A stretch of 64,000 bases of DNA, from positions 1 to 64,000 of the forward strand of contig CAJUBD010000016.1 of NCBI GenBank assembly GCA_910584475.1, read 5' to 3'. This DNA comes from an uncultured Treponema sp. Lineage in GTDB: Bacteria > Spirochaetota > Spirochaetia > Treponematales > Treponemataceae. This document shows, in pieces, positions 44,200 to 52,566 of this stretch. The notes beneath the pieces are model-generated. The model had not been told where the DNA came from. It ran no database searches and was given only the letters and a program-made list of their open reading frames with translations. Made by a program: the position numbers and the translations under genes. Each line of letters begins with the position of its first letter. The stretch's first letter is position 1.

Positions 44200-45042
44200 A
44201 TGAAAGCGAACGAAAGTGTTCTTGCGATGTATCTCAATGAGATTAACAAAATTCCGCTCTTGAATCACGACGAGGAAAATGCGCTCGCGATTCGGGCGAA
44301 GACGGGCGACAAAGCGGCGCGCGAAAGAATCGTAAATGCGAATTTGCGCTTTGTGGTGAATGTCGCGAAAAAGTACCAAAATTTGGGACTTGATTTTGAA
44401 GATTTGATTGGCGAAGGAAACGTCGGGCTTTTGACGGCAATCGACAAATTCGACGCTTCGAAAGGCTACCATTTCATTTCGTATGCGGTTTGGTGGATTC
44501 GCCAAAGCATTCTCAAGGCGATTTACGAAAAGCGTTCGGCGATTCGTTTGCCTTTGAACCGTGTCGCGGAATTGACGAAAATCCAGGCTACAAAAAAAAT
44601 GGTCGGCGGCGAAAAATCCGAAGAGCAGAAAATTGTCGCCATAGCATCTTCTCTCGGAATGGACAAAGAGCATGTTCGCGAATTGCTGAACATTTCTCGT
44701 GAAATGGTTTCACTTGACGCTAAAGTTCGTGCCGACAAAAACGAAGTTTCCACTGTGGGCGATTTTATGGAAGACGATCGCTATGAAAGTCCTGAAGATG
44801 CTTCCATGAACAATTCGATGAAAGGCGAAATCGACAACGTTTTGGACACGCTCCGCCCCAACGAGGCGCGCGTTTTGCGAATGCGCTACGGGCTTAGCGG
44901 CTATAGGCCGATGTCGCTCAAAGAAGTGGGCGATGTGTGCAGCCTCACAAAGGAACGCATTCGTCAAATCGAAAAGCACGCCATCGAGCGAATGAGAATG
45001 CCTGTTCGCAGAAAGCGGCTGGATGTTTATATGGCGGCATAG
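44200..45042 (+). CDS. Sigma-70 family RNA polymerase sigma factor (RpoD/RpoS group)
   Basis: 280-aa sigma factor lacking region 1.1, so a group-2 (RpoS/SigA-like) alternative factor rather than the vegetative one. Region 1.2/2.1: YLNEINKIPLLNHDEE; region 2.2-2.4: NLRFVVNVAKKYQNLGLDFEDLIGEG (core binding) and YAVWWIRQSILKAI (-10 recognition); region 4.2: SLKEVGDVCSLTKERIRQIEKHA (-35 recognition). AGGAGG lies 6 nt upstream of ATG 44200; an in-frame extension to 44050 crosses the promoter and is rejected. Transcription from a consensus sigma-54 promoter suggests an RpoN-to-sigma cascade like that of Borrelia rpoS. Confidence 0.93.
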   Translation: MKANESVLAMYLNEINKIPLLNHDEENALAIRAKTGDKAARERIVNANLRFVVNVAKKYQNLGLDFEDLIGEGNVGLLTAIDKFDASKGYHFISYAVWWIRQSILKAIYEKRSAIRLPLNRVAELTKIQATKKMVGGEKSEEQKIVAIASSLGMDKEHVRELLNISREMVSLDAKVRADKNEVSTVGDFMEDDRYESPEDASMNNSMKGEIDNVLDTLRPNEARVLRMRYGLSGYRPMSLKEVGDVCSLTKERIRQIEKHAIERMRMPVRRKRLDVYMAA

Positions 45043-45057
45043 TTCGCCAAGATTGGG

Positions 45058-45087
45058 AAAAGTCTCGCAGAAAATTGCGGGACTTTT
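45058..45087 (+). terminator. Intrinsic terminator after the sigma-factor gene
   Basis: AAAAGTCTCGCA (45058-45069) pairs with TGCGGGACTTTT (45076-45087) with one G-U pair and a 6-nt loop, ending in T residues. Confidence 0.85.
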
Positions 45088-45147
45088 AAAATTTCCGTTG
45101 TGCCGCAAACTAAAGGTTTACTTGCGAATTTTCGCCTTGCTTTTTGC

Positions 45148-45378
45148 GAAAACCTGCAAGTAAATTTTAACTTTGAGTTTTGCTGTGCGAAACTCTTTTA
45201 TTCATTATTCGCTCGCACAAATCAAACCATCCGTCAAATAGATGGTTCCCGATGTGGTCATAAGTCATGGTTCTCAAACGGCGTGTCTCAAGACATTCGC
45301 TTTCACTGGCATTCGCGCCTAACCCAATTTGACACTTCGCTCCTTAAAAAATAGATTGTCGGGTCAAGTCCGACAATG
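45148..45378. repeat. Intergenic region with class A and TTGTCGGG-type palindromes
   Basis: A GAGTTTTGC...GCGAAACTC hairpin (about 45175-45200) follows a degenerate AAATTTTAA arm. TTGTCGG/CCGACAA with GGTC-AAG between lies at 45357-45378. No gene is credible in 45088-45523. Confidence 0.55.
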
Positions 45379-45429
45379 ATAAAATTTCGACATTATGATA
45401 AAATCATCGTTGACGACTATTTTATCATA
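45377..45429. promoter_or_regulatory. Operator-like repeats upstream of the MFS gene
   Basis: TATGATAAAAT (45394-45404) and ATTTTATCATA (45419-45429) are an 11-bp perfect inverted repeat; another ATGATAAAAT lies at 45377-45386. They precede a TATAAT at 45472-45477 whose -35 region is poor, which fits a regulated promoter. The regulator is unknown. Confidence 0.55.
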
Positions 45430-45523
45430 TAAAAAAGCGATTTTTTACTAGAAAATCTACTTTGATGACTATATAATCATATTACAGAAATTGCAAATGC
45501 GATTCAATAAGACAGGAGGAAAT

Positions 45524-46723
45524 ATGCTTTCGTTTTTGTTGCCGATAATTTATGTCGCGTTCATTTCGCTTGGGCTTCCCGATGCGATTTTAGGCGCAGT
45601 TTGGCCGGTATTGCACACCGAAATCAATGTTCCGCTTTCCTACGCGGGAATTGTTTCTATGATAATCGCGCTTGGGACGGTGATCTCAAGTTTGATGAGC
45701 GACAGGCTAAACATCAAACTTGGCACGGGAAAAATTACCGCAATCAGCGTCGGAATGACGGCGGCCGCGCTTTTCGGATTTTCCATTTCCACGCAATTTT
45801 GGCACTTTTGCATTTGGGCGATTCCTTACGGACTTGGCGCGGGCAGCGTTGACGCGGCATTGAACAACTATGTCGCGCTTCATTACAAAAGCCGCCACAT
45901 GAGTTGGCTGCATTGTTTTTGGGGAGTGGGCGCGACGCTCGGTCCGTACATAATGGGCGTGGTTTTGACGCGCGGCGGAATTTGGAACAGTGGCTACAGA
46001 ATCATTTCGATGATTCAAATCGTGCTCACGGCGATTTTGATTTTTTCGCTTCCGCTTTGGAAAAAGAACAAAACGGTTTCTACACGGGAAAATTCAGAAA
46101 ATGCGAATTCAAATTCAGAAGAAAAACGCAAGTCGCTTTCTTTGAAAGAGATTTTCAAGATTGCAGGCGCGAAAGAAATTTTCGTTTGCTTTTTCTGCTA
46201 TTCGGCGGTGGAACAAACCTCGGGATTGTGGGCGGCAAGTTTTCTCACGATTTGCAAAAACGTTCAACCTGAAACGGCGGCGACATTCGCTTCGCTTTTT
46301 TATTTGGGAATTACCATTGGACGAGCGATAAGCGGATTCGTCACTTTCAAATTGAACGACACGCAAATGATTCGACTTGGACAGGCGATAATTTTGCTGG
46401 GTGTCATTTGCGTCGCGCTTCCGTTCGGAAAAATTTTTTCTCTTGCTGGATTGATTTTGATTGGGCTTGGGTGCGCTCCGATTTATCCGAGCATAATTCA
46501 TTCTACGCCAGAGCATTTTGGCGCTGAAAAATCCCAGGCGATAATCGGCGTGCAGATGGCAAGCGCGTATATTGGAACGAGTTTTATGCCGCCGCTTTTC
46601 GGCCTGATCGCAAATCATGTCAGCATCGCGCTTTTTCCGGCATTCATCGCGTTCGCGCTGATTTTGATGGTGGCGATGTATCAGGCTTTGGAAGTAAAGA
46701 CAAAAAAAACAAAAACGCTCTAG
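45524..46723 (+). CDS. MFS transporter (FucP/sugar permease-like)
   Basis: 399-aa integral membrane protein with about 12 helices in two six-helix halves joined by a charged loop (about residues 185-215). SLGLPDAILGAVWPVLH in helix 1, GLGAGSVDAALNNYVALHY in helix 4 and SWLHCFWGVGATLGPYI in helix 5 are typical of the FucP/FHS-like MFS branch that imports sugars. Start at 45524 with AGGAGG. The substrate cannot be inferred; the upstream inverted repeats suggest specific regulation. Confidence 0.88.
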   Translation: MLSFLLPIIYVAFISLGLPDAILGAVWPVLHTEINVPLSYAGIVSMIIALGTVISSLMSDRLNIKLGTGKITAISVGMTAAALFGFSISTQFWHFCIWAIPYGLGAGSVDAALNNYVALHYKSRHMSWLHCFWGVGATLGPYIMGVVLTRGGIWNSGYRIISMIQIVLTAILIFSLPLWKKNKTVSTRENSENANSNSEEKRKSLSLKEIFKIAGAKEIFVCFFCYSAVEQTSGLWAASFLTICKNVQPETAATFASLFYLGITIGRAISGFVTFKLNDTQMIRLGQAIILLGVICVALPFGKIFSLAGLILIGLGCAPIYPSIIHSTPEHFGAEKSQAIIGVQMASAYIGTSFMPPLFGLIANHVSIALFPAFIAFALILMVAMYQALEVKTKKTKTL

Positions 46724-46768
46724 ACAAAAAATTGTTTTTGTGAAATAATAATTGAGTCGCGCTTTTTG

Positions 46769-46872
46769 ATGAGTCCAGGTGCTATGCAAGGCATCGCCGC
46801 AAAACCCCGCCAGAGCCGGAAGGCAGCAACGGTATGCGGATGGTGTTTGTGCCGTAGATTACCTGGACTCTT
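46769..46872 (+). ncRNA. ffs: Signal recognition particle RNA (small bacterial 4.5S type)
   Basis: The apical hairpin of bacterial SRP RNA is present: CCAGAGCCGGAAGGCAGCAA around 46812, containing the GGAA tetraloop and AGCA internal loop that binds Ffh. The closing stem GAGTCCAGGT (46771-46780) pairs perfectly with ACCTGGACTC (46861-46870), giving about 100 nt. TTGTTT (about 46732) and TAATAA (about 46747) may form its promoter. Strand is fixed by the loop sequence. It targets signal-bearing ribosomes to the membrane with Ffh. Confidence 0.93.
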
Positions 46873-46906
46873 CAAAATTTTGCATTTTTACTTTTCGACA
46901 AGTGTT

Positions 46907-48349
46907 TTACTTCCCCACACAAAAGTTTGCAAAAATATTTTCCAAAATGTCATCGCTTGTAACTTCGCCTGTGATTTCTCCAAGCGCATCGAGCGCGTCT
47001 TCCAAGTCCTGAACTACTGCGTCAAGTGAAAAATCCTCGCTCACCAAAAGCGCATGGCTTACGCTTTCGAGCGCGTTTTGCACGAGATGCTTTTGCCGCG
47101 CGCTGCCAAGTCCTGCCTGCGTTCGCTCAGTTTGTGCGCCTCCTAGCAAAACCGATTTTATCTTTTGAACCAAATCTTTGATGCCTTCGCCGCTTTTCGC
47201 GCTGACAAAAATTTCTCCGCACAATTTTTTTATTTTCAATTTGTCTTCGTTTGAAAGCGAAATTCTTTTTTGCGAATTCGTCTTGTCGATTTTATTCCAA
47301 ATGAAAATAATTTTTTCGTTTCGCGCACCAATGAAGTCAAAGTCGATTTTTTCTTCGGTGAGCGAATTGTCGGCGAGATACAAAATCAAATCTGCGTCCG
47401 CGCTCAATTCGCGCGTGGCATCCAAACCGCGCAATTCCACCTTGTCGCTGGTTTCGCGCAAGCCCGCCGTGTCGAAAAGTCGCGCGGGAATTCCATCGAT
47501 GCTGATCCAACTTTCAATCCAATCGCGCGTCGTGCCTTCCACATCGCTTACGATTGCGCGTTCTTCTTTTAAAAGCGCGTTGAACAAACTGGATTTCCCG
47601 GCATTGGTTTTTCCGCACAAGACGATTCGCGCGCCTTCTTGGAAAAGTTTTTCGCTTTGCCAACTCGCGTTTAAGATTTCGAGCGCATGTTTCGCTTCGA
47701 GCAATTTTTTTTTGTCGAATGCATCGGCAATTGTTTCTTCATCTTCAGGATATTCGATTCCCACTTCAATTTCCGCAAGCGTTTCCACAAGCAATTTTTT
47801 TATGCGCAAAATTTCTTCGAACAAATTTCCGGCAAGTCGACCGGCGGCTTTTTGGCTTGAAATATTTGTGCGGCTTTCGATGATTTCGCGGACAGCCTCG
47901 GCTTTTGTCAAATCCGTTTTTCCGTTGATGAAAGCGCGAAAAGTAAACTCGCCGCGTTCGGCTTTGCGAAATCCGTTTCGCAAAAGCAAATCAAAAATTC
48001 CTATTATAATTGCAGTTCCGCCGTGGCAAGAAATTTCTGCCATTTCTTCGCCTGTAAAACTTTTCGGCGCACGGAAAACTGAAATCAAAACTTCATCAAT
48101 CTTTTTCTGTCGACTTTTTTCTATACCTATACCCTGTATAGGTATTTTACTTTCGCTTGGCTCTACAATCCAGCCGTATACGATTGAATTGCCTTGCGCG
48201 GATTTGAGCGCGTTCGGCCGCGAAAAAATTTTTGAGACAAGTTCAATTGTGTTTTTGCCAGAAGCGCGAATGATTCCCAATGCCGCTGGCGCGAGAGATG
48301 TGGCAATTGCGGCGATGGGTTCTTCGGGAGCGTAACCAGTCGTGTCCAT
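46907..48349 (-). CDS. mnmE: tRNA modification GTPase MnmE
   Basis: With MnmG it installs the (carboxymethyl)aminomethyl group on wobble U34. The 480-aa protein has the tetrahydrofolate-binding N-terminal domain (PAALGIIRASG), FTGEEMAEISCHGG, the G domain with GKTNAGKSSLFNALL (G1), EGTTRDWI (G2), DTAGLRE (G3) and NKID (G4), and the C-terminal FCVGK, whose Cys is the family's FC(I/V)GK residue. It starts two bases after the stop of the upstream secreted-protein gene with no Shine-Dalgarno, so it is probably translated by coupling. Confidence 0.96.
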   Translation of the reverse strand: MDTTGYAPEEPIAAIATSLAPAALGIIRASGKNTIELVSKIFSRPNALKSAQGNSIVYGWIVEPSESKIPIQGIGIEKSRQKKIDEVLISVFRAPKSFTGEEMAEISCHGGTAIIIGIFDLLLRNGFRKAERGEFTFRAFINGKTDLTKAEAVREIIESRTNISSQKAAGRLAGNLFEEILRIKKLLVETLAEIEVGIEYPEDEETIADAFDKKKLLEAKHALEILNASWQSEKLFQEGARIVLCGKTNAGKSSLFNALLKEERAIVSDVEGTTRDWIESWISIDGIPARLFDTAGLRETSDKVELRGLDATRELSADADLILYLADNSLTEEKIDFDFIGARNEKIIFIWNKIDKTNSQKRISLSNEDKLKIKKLCGEIFVSAKSGEGIKDLVQKIKSVLLGGAQTERTQAGLGSARQKHLVQNALESVSHALLVSEDFSLDAVVQDLEDALDALGEITGEVTSDDILENIFANFCVGK

Positions 48350-48351
48350 GG

Positions 48352-50883
48352 TTAGTTTGCTTGCCCAAAATATTCGTCGAAAACTTTGCGGGTTTGCGAA
48401 GCGAATTCATTGAACGGACTTGTCTGCACTTCTTGAGTCAAAACAGAATCGAGAACGCTCAAATTGTTTTTGTCTGGCAAACTCGCGTTTTCTCGCACCG
48501 CGTCGATGTAAAACGAAAGCGGTTGTGTTTTCGGTCCGATTGCCGGCTTGCGAAAATTTTTGGCAGCCTCGTAGGATGGACCCGTGTATTCCGTATCGCC
48601 CGGGTCAGGAGAGAGTTTCGTATAATTTCCCGCATTGTTCCAAAACATATAGCCTCGGTCAACGCTGTCACGCACGCCGAATACTTCTTTCAAAACATAT
48701 TCTTTGTCATAGTATGCGCGATCGTAAGGCACATTCAGGAAAAACGCTTGCACCCATGGACGCACCACAACTTTGTCGCGGGCAATGACCGTGTTGCGAT
48801 AAGTGCCATAATAATAAATTCTGTATGGTCGCTCTTCGTAAGGCTTGTAATTCATGAATTTATTTTCAAAATGGCTCGGATAAAACATCGGGCAAATCAC
48901 ATCGACATATTGAGCGAGCGTTTCCACATCTTGCCCTGTGCGCGTTCCGCTGCGATACCATCCGTTCGCGCCGTAAATGTCGATTCCAATCGGCGCGGAA
49001 ATATTTTCTCGCGCATAAGAAAGGAAACTTCGCAGTGCCCCCTCCTTGTCCATTTCGTGACTTTGCCAGCGATAATTAGCGTTGTACAAATTCGTGCCGT
49101 CTGTCGGAAAACGAATGTAGTCGAATTGAATTTCATCGAAGCCGCGCGCGATCAATTCCTTTGCAATCGCGACATTGTATTCCCACACTTCGGGACAAAA
49201 CGGATCTACCCATGCCTCGTCATAATAATTTGTCTGCGTCGTTCCGTCTTCCAAAGTTTCCGTATTTTTGATTCCGCGCCACGCGCGGCCAGTGCGCTTG
49301 TCCCAAACCGCATACGCGCCGTTATTGTATTCCGCAAGATTCCTGTCTTTGAAAACGACGATTCGTGCGATGAGATAAATGTTTTCGTCTTTGAAAGTCT
49401 TGACGAAATTTTCCAAGTTGAGCGCGTACTTGCTCACCACGCCTTTTTGCAAAACAAGTTCGTCTTGAGAATCATAGCGCAAAAGTCCATAGTCGTCTTT
49501 CATGTCAATGACGAGCGAATTCAATTTGTTGTCCAAAATTATTTTTTTGAATTTTTCAGGTCCGCCTGGCAAATGCGCCTGATAGCACGGAACATACAGA
49601 CTTTTTTGCCCGTCGATTTTCGCGGCGTAAGGCGAAAGAATTTTTCCGCTTTCCAAAAGCCAAAGTTCGTTCAGCAAAATGTCGCCGCCGATTTTTTTAG
49701 CTGCGGAATTTTCACCGGGAATCCAAGCCGCGTTTACCAAAAACTCGTTTTGAGCGAATTGAGGAAAATATACGGAAAGCGCGTCATTCAAATCTGAAAC
49801 TTCGCCCGAAAGCAAATTGTATGAGCCGACTTTTCCGGGCGACATAAACGCGAGCGAAGAGCCAGTTTGCCAAAGAGCGTCAATCGTGTCGCAAGGCTCG
49901 TTTCCCTTGTAAACGCAGGCGGATTTTTTCGTCGCCAAATCAAAATGATAAATTCGCGGAAGGAAAGTTTGCGACAAATAAACTTCGCAATGCAAAAATC
50001 CATTTTCGTCTTTTGCCACGATTGGCAAAATGTCCGCCACTTCGTCCGCGCCGTTGCTCGGATCGCTCGAAGCAAGTCCTTCACGCGCTTCAAGCCAACT
50101 GGGTTTCGCCGCGTCCGCGCGATAATAATAAAGTCCCAAGATCGAATGCGCCTCGAATACGATCGTTTCGTTGCGGACATTTTCGCCCGAACCAGTTTTC
50201 ATAGAAGCAATTGCCACCGACTTGATTCCGTTCGTGCGCAAACTTGCCGAGCCGATATTTTTCCAAGAAAGTCCGCCGTCGCGCGAAAGGAAAACTCGTT
50301 CCTTCGTAGCGCAAACCATTTCCAAAGGATTTAGCGGATTGTACGCCAAATCCTTCAAATCTTGAACGTGAGTTTCGTAAGTCGTGTTTTCGCCGTCAAA
50401 TTTTTTCATGACGAAAGTCGGCAAGCCGGAATTCCGTGTCTCGAAATTTTCCAAGTCCTGCGAAAACAAAATTCCTTTGTCTGTTATGAAATAAAAATTT
50501 TGCGAAGAATTTTCAAAATTGGGATTTAGCGTGTTATTCGAGAAATTTTTTATAGGAAGAATTTGCCTGACTTCGCCTTTATCCCAAAGCGCGATTTTAC
50601 TTCCATTGTGCGAAATTTTGAAAAGCCCTTTTTCCGTGGCGAGCAAAGTGTTCGCAGTTTCAAGTGAAACAGTTTTTTTTCTTTCGTTCAAATTCGGCAA
50701 ATCCGACTTTGAATTGCCGCGAGATTTTTTCGTGGAATTTCTCGCCGCGACTTGCGCTTCGGAATTCTGCCCCTCCACGATTTTCGGCAAAGAATAAAGC
50801 GGCCGATTGAGGCGTTCGTTTTCCTGCGCGAACGAATTCATCGCAAGAAAAAATGTCATTAAAAAAATAATAGATTTTTTCAT
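48352..50883 (-). CDS. Secreted propeller plus DUF4015 glycoside-hydrolase-like protein
   Basis: 843 aa. Signal peptide MKKSIIFLMTFFLAMNSFA (residues 1-19). Residues 85-370 contain repeated blades of a beta-propeller (for example TNTLLATEKGLFKISHNGS-like strands and VFLSRDGGLSWKNIGSA, a BNR/sialidase-type motif). The C-terminal half (from about 470) is a putative glycoside hydrolase of DUF4015 type: NSLVIDMKDDYGLLRY, YLIARIVVFKDRNLAE, FDEIQFDYIRFPTDG and YVDVICPMFYPSHF follow the TIM-barrel pattern with Asp/Glu at strand ends. It probably acts on a surface or dietary glycan in the periplasm. The 50883 start keeps the signal peptide. Confidence 0.85.
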   Translation of the reverse strand: MKKSIIFLMTFFLAMNSFAQENERLNRPLYSLPKIVEGQNSEAQVAARNSTKKSRGNSKSDLPNLNERKKTVSLETANTLLATEKGLFKISHNGSKIALWDKGEVRQILPIKNFSNNTLNPNFENSSQNFYFITDKGILFSQDLENFETRNSGLPTFVMKKFDGENTTYETHVQDLKDLAYNPLNPLEMVCATKERVFLSRDGGLSWKNIGSASLRTNGIKSVAIASMKTGSGENVRNETIVFEAHSILGLYYYRADAAKPSWLEAREGLASSDPSNGADEVADILPIVAKDENGFLHCEVYLSQTFLPRIYHFDLATKKSACVYKGNEPCDTIDALWQTGSSLAFMSPGKVGSYNLLSGEVSDLNDALSVYFPQFAQNEFLVNAAWIPGENSAAKKIGGDILLNELWLLESGKILSPYAAKIDGQKSLYVPCYQAHLPGGPEKFKKIILDNKLNSLVIDMKDDYGLLRYDSQDELVLQKGVVSKYALNLENFVKTFKDENIYLIARIVVFKDRNLAEYNNGAYAVWDKRTGRAWRGIKNTETLEDGTTQTNYYDEAWVDPFCPEVWEYNVAIAKELIARGFDEIQFDYIRFPTDGTNLYNANYRWQSHEMDKEGALRSFLSYARENISAPIGIDIYGANGWYRSGTRTGQDVETLAQYVDVICPMFYPSHFENKFMNYKPYEERPYRIYYYGTYRNTVIARDKVVVRPWVQAFFLNVPYDRAYYDKEYVLKEVFGVRDSVDRGYMFWNNAGNYTKLSPDPGDTEYTGPSYEAAKNFRKPAIGPKTQPLSFYIDAVRENASLPDKNNLSVLDSVLTQEVQTSPFNEFASQTRKVFDEYFGQAN

Positions 50884-50929
50884 AATTACTCTATCGGCAG
50901 AAACGCAGAATTTTTTTACAACTTTTAAA

Positions 50930-50965
50930 TTGAGCGTCAAAAATGTTGCCGACAAATTTAACAAT
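50930..50965. repeat. Class A repeat, degenerate copy
   Basis: TTTAAATTGAGCGTCAAA then TGTTGCCGACAAATTTAA form an imperfect inverted repeat with the same AAA(A)TRTYGCCG core seen at 11929 and 43651. Confidence 0.5.
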
Positions 50966-51042
50966 AATTACAAGATTCGTCTTTGCAAATAAATTCAATT
51001 GTAACATGGAAATTTTGTAAAGGCGATTTTTGAAGAAAGCGT

Positions 51043-51071
51043 TTGCACATTCTTTGAAAATTTGATATATT
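51043..51071 (+). promoter_or_regulatory. Promoter of the amino-acid permease (leaderless type)
   Basis: TTGCAC (51043-51048), 17-bp spacer, TATATT (51066-51071), 6 nt to ATG 51078; no Shine-Dalgarno. Confidence 0.72.
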
Positions 51072-51077
51072 TCATCT

Positions 51078-51743
51078 ATGAATGAACGACTTTGGAACAT
51101 CGTCACTGACTCGTTTTTTAAAATCCTTGTTCCTGGAATAAAAATTACGATTCCTCTCACAATCGTTTCGTTTTCGCTTTCGCTCGTAATAGGAATTTTG
51201 GTCGCGCTCGTTCAATTTGCAAATGTAAAAATTCTCAAAACAGTTTCGCGGTTTTATATTTGGGTCACTCGCGGCACGCCTATTTTGGTACAGCTTTACG
51301 TTGTGTTTTATGGCTTGCCGAATCTTGGAATTATGATTGAGCCGATTCCTGCGGCGATTTTTGTTTTCGCGTTCAATGAAGGCGCGTATTCCGCTGAAAC
51401 TATGCGTGCCGCTTTTGAAAGCGTCAGCCCCGGACAAATCGAGGCGGGCTATTGCGTCGGTATGAGTTATCCGCAGATAATTTGGCACATAGTCTTGCCG
51501 CAAGCGTTCCGTACCGCGTTCCCCCCGCTTTCCAATTCGCTGATTGCGATGGTAAAAGAGACGTCGCTCGCTGCGAACATTACTGTCGCCGAAATGTTTA
51601 TGGCCACGCAAAGAATCGTCGCGCGCACTTACGAACCGCTCGCACTTTATATAGAAGTCGCGCTGATTTATCTTGCGTTCTGCACGGTGCTCACTCGCCT
51701 TCAGCATTTTGGCGAAAAAAAATTGAATGCCGCCGTTCCTTAA
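51078..51743 (+). CDS. Polar amino-acid ABC transporter permease (HisM/GlnP type)
   Basis: 221-aa inner-membrane permease with about five helices. The EAA loop that contacts the ATPase is EAGYCVGMSYPQIIWHIVLP (around residue 133), and RGTPILVQLY with FNEGAYSAE are family signatures. Binding-protein and ATPase genes are not adjacent, so the complex partners must be elsewhere. It has a leaderless-type promoter and is followed by palindromes that can terminate transcription. Confidence 0.92.
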   Translation: MNERLWNIVTDSFFKILVPGIKITIPLTIVSFSLSLVIGILVALVQFANVKILKTVSRFYIWVTRGTPILVQLYVVFYGLPNLGIMIEPIPAAIFVFAFNEGAYSAETMRAAFESVSPGQIEAGYCVGMSYPQIIWHIVLPQAFRTAFPPLSNSLIAMVKETSLAANITVAEMFMATQRIVARTYEPLALYIEVALIYLAFCTVLTRLQHFGEKKLNAAVP

Positions 51744-51849
51744 TTTTCGGCAATGAGCGAATTGTCAAATTCGGGAATTGCCGAAAAAGTCGTTTCGCAG
51801 CAAAGCGAGAAACGACGATAAATAAGCGAGTTTTGCGAAGCGAAACTCG
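51744..51849. repeat. Palindrome array after the permease gene
   Basis: Three hairpins in a row: TTTTCGGCAAT/ATTGCCGAAAA (51744-51787), GTCGTTTC/GAAACGAC (51789-51816), CGAGTTTTGC/GCGAAACTCG (51827-51849), followed by ATTAAAATCAGCGG, an inverted class A arm. The module order matches 39126-39245. Confidence 0.78.
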
Positions 51850-51897
51850 TATTAAAATCAGCGGAGCGATTTCAGTCGTTTAGTCTAAGCATATGAA

Positions 51898-52566
51898 TTA
51901 CAAGTCCACTTTTTCAAATCTTTTTGCGGAAATTTTGTAAGTGAAAATCCAGCCTAAAATGTAAATCAAAATTCCTGCGAAGAGAATTGGTATTTGCAAA
52001 GGAAAATTTTTTACGTCAAACGAATCAAGTTTCATAATGAGCGGCACTTGAAAATTTCTGCCGAGCAAAATTATCGTGTCCAAAACAATGTACGCCGCGA
52101 AAAAAACTATGCTCGCCAACAAATAAGGAATGCCTGGTCGTTCGGCTTTTTTGTAAAACGCGCTGAAAAATATGATGTGCCAAAGTGTCAGCGGAATCAT
52201 TGCCATGCCGTAAAACGCGAAGTTCGCGTTTATGCCGGCGGCGTTCGGCATCGCAACGACTTTCGCGCCTATTATCGCGAACGGAATGCTGATTGCGAAT
52301 TCCAAAATTTCCACGAAAATCACAAGCAGGCATCGTGCCTTTACGATGTCTTTTTTCGCTATGGGGAGAATCTGCGAATAAAGGATGTCGTTGTTTATTT
52401 GTGCGTTGTTGAAGACAAAAAAAATGTTCAGCGTAATGTAGAAAAAAGGAATGTATCGCGGATAGTTCGGAACGCACATCATGCTTGCAAAGCTCAAGAA
52501 AATATAATTTATTGGCGAAAGGCAAAGGTAAATTTCTTTTTGAAGAAGATGTTTTATATTTTTCAT
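51898..52566 (-). CDS. ABC-2 type transporter permease
   Basis: 222-aa membrane protein with six predicted helices and no soluble domain. It overlaps the upstream ATPase gene by 4 nt, so they form one transporter. The layout resembles two-component ABC-2 exporters for lipids, peptides or antibiotics (DUF/ABC2_membrane type); the substrate is unknown. The C-terminus ends in a lysine-rich cytoplasmic tail. Confidence 0.85.
   Translation of the reverse strand: MKNIKHLLQKEIYLCLSPINYIFLSFASMMCVPNYPRYIPFFYITLNIFFVFNNAQINNDILYSQILPIAKKDIVKARCLLVIFVEILEFAISIPFAIIGAKVVAMPNAAGINANFAFYGMAMIPLTLWHIIFFSAFYKKAERPGIPYLLASIVFFAAYIVLDTIILLGRNFQVPLIMKLDSFDVKNFPLQIPILFAGILIYILGWIFTYKISAKRFEKVDL

Noticed and set aside
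45100..45354. 84-aa plus-strand frame after the sigma-factor terminator
   Set aside because: Runs through class A repeats and has no ribosome-binding site; composition is not protein-like.
45719..45735. Second sigma-54-like site (TTGGCACGGGAAAAATT) inside the MFS gene
   Set aside because: The -12 TTGC element is absent at the required spacing.
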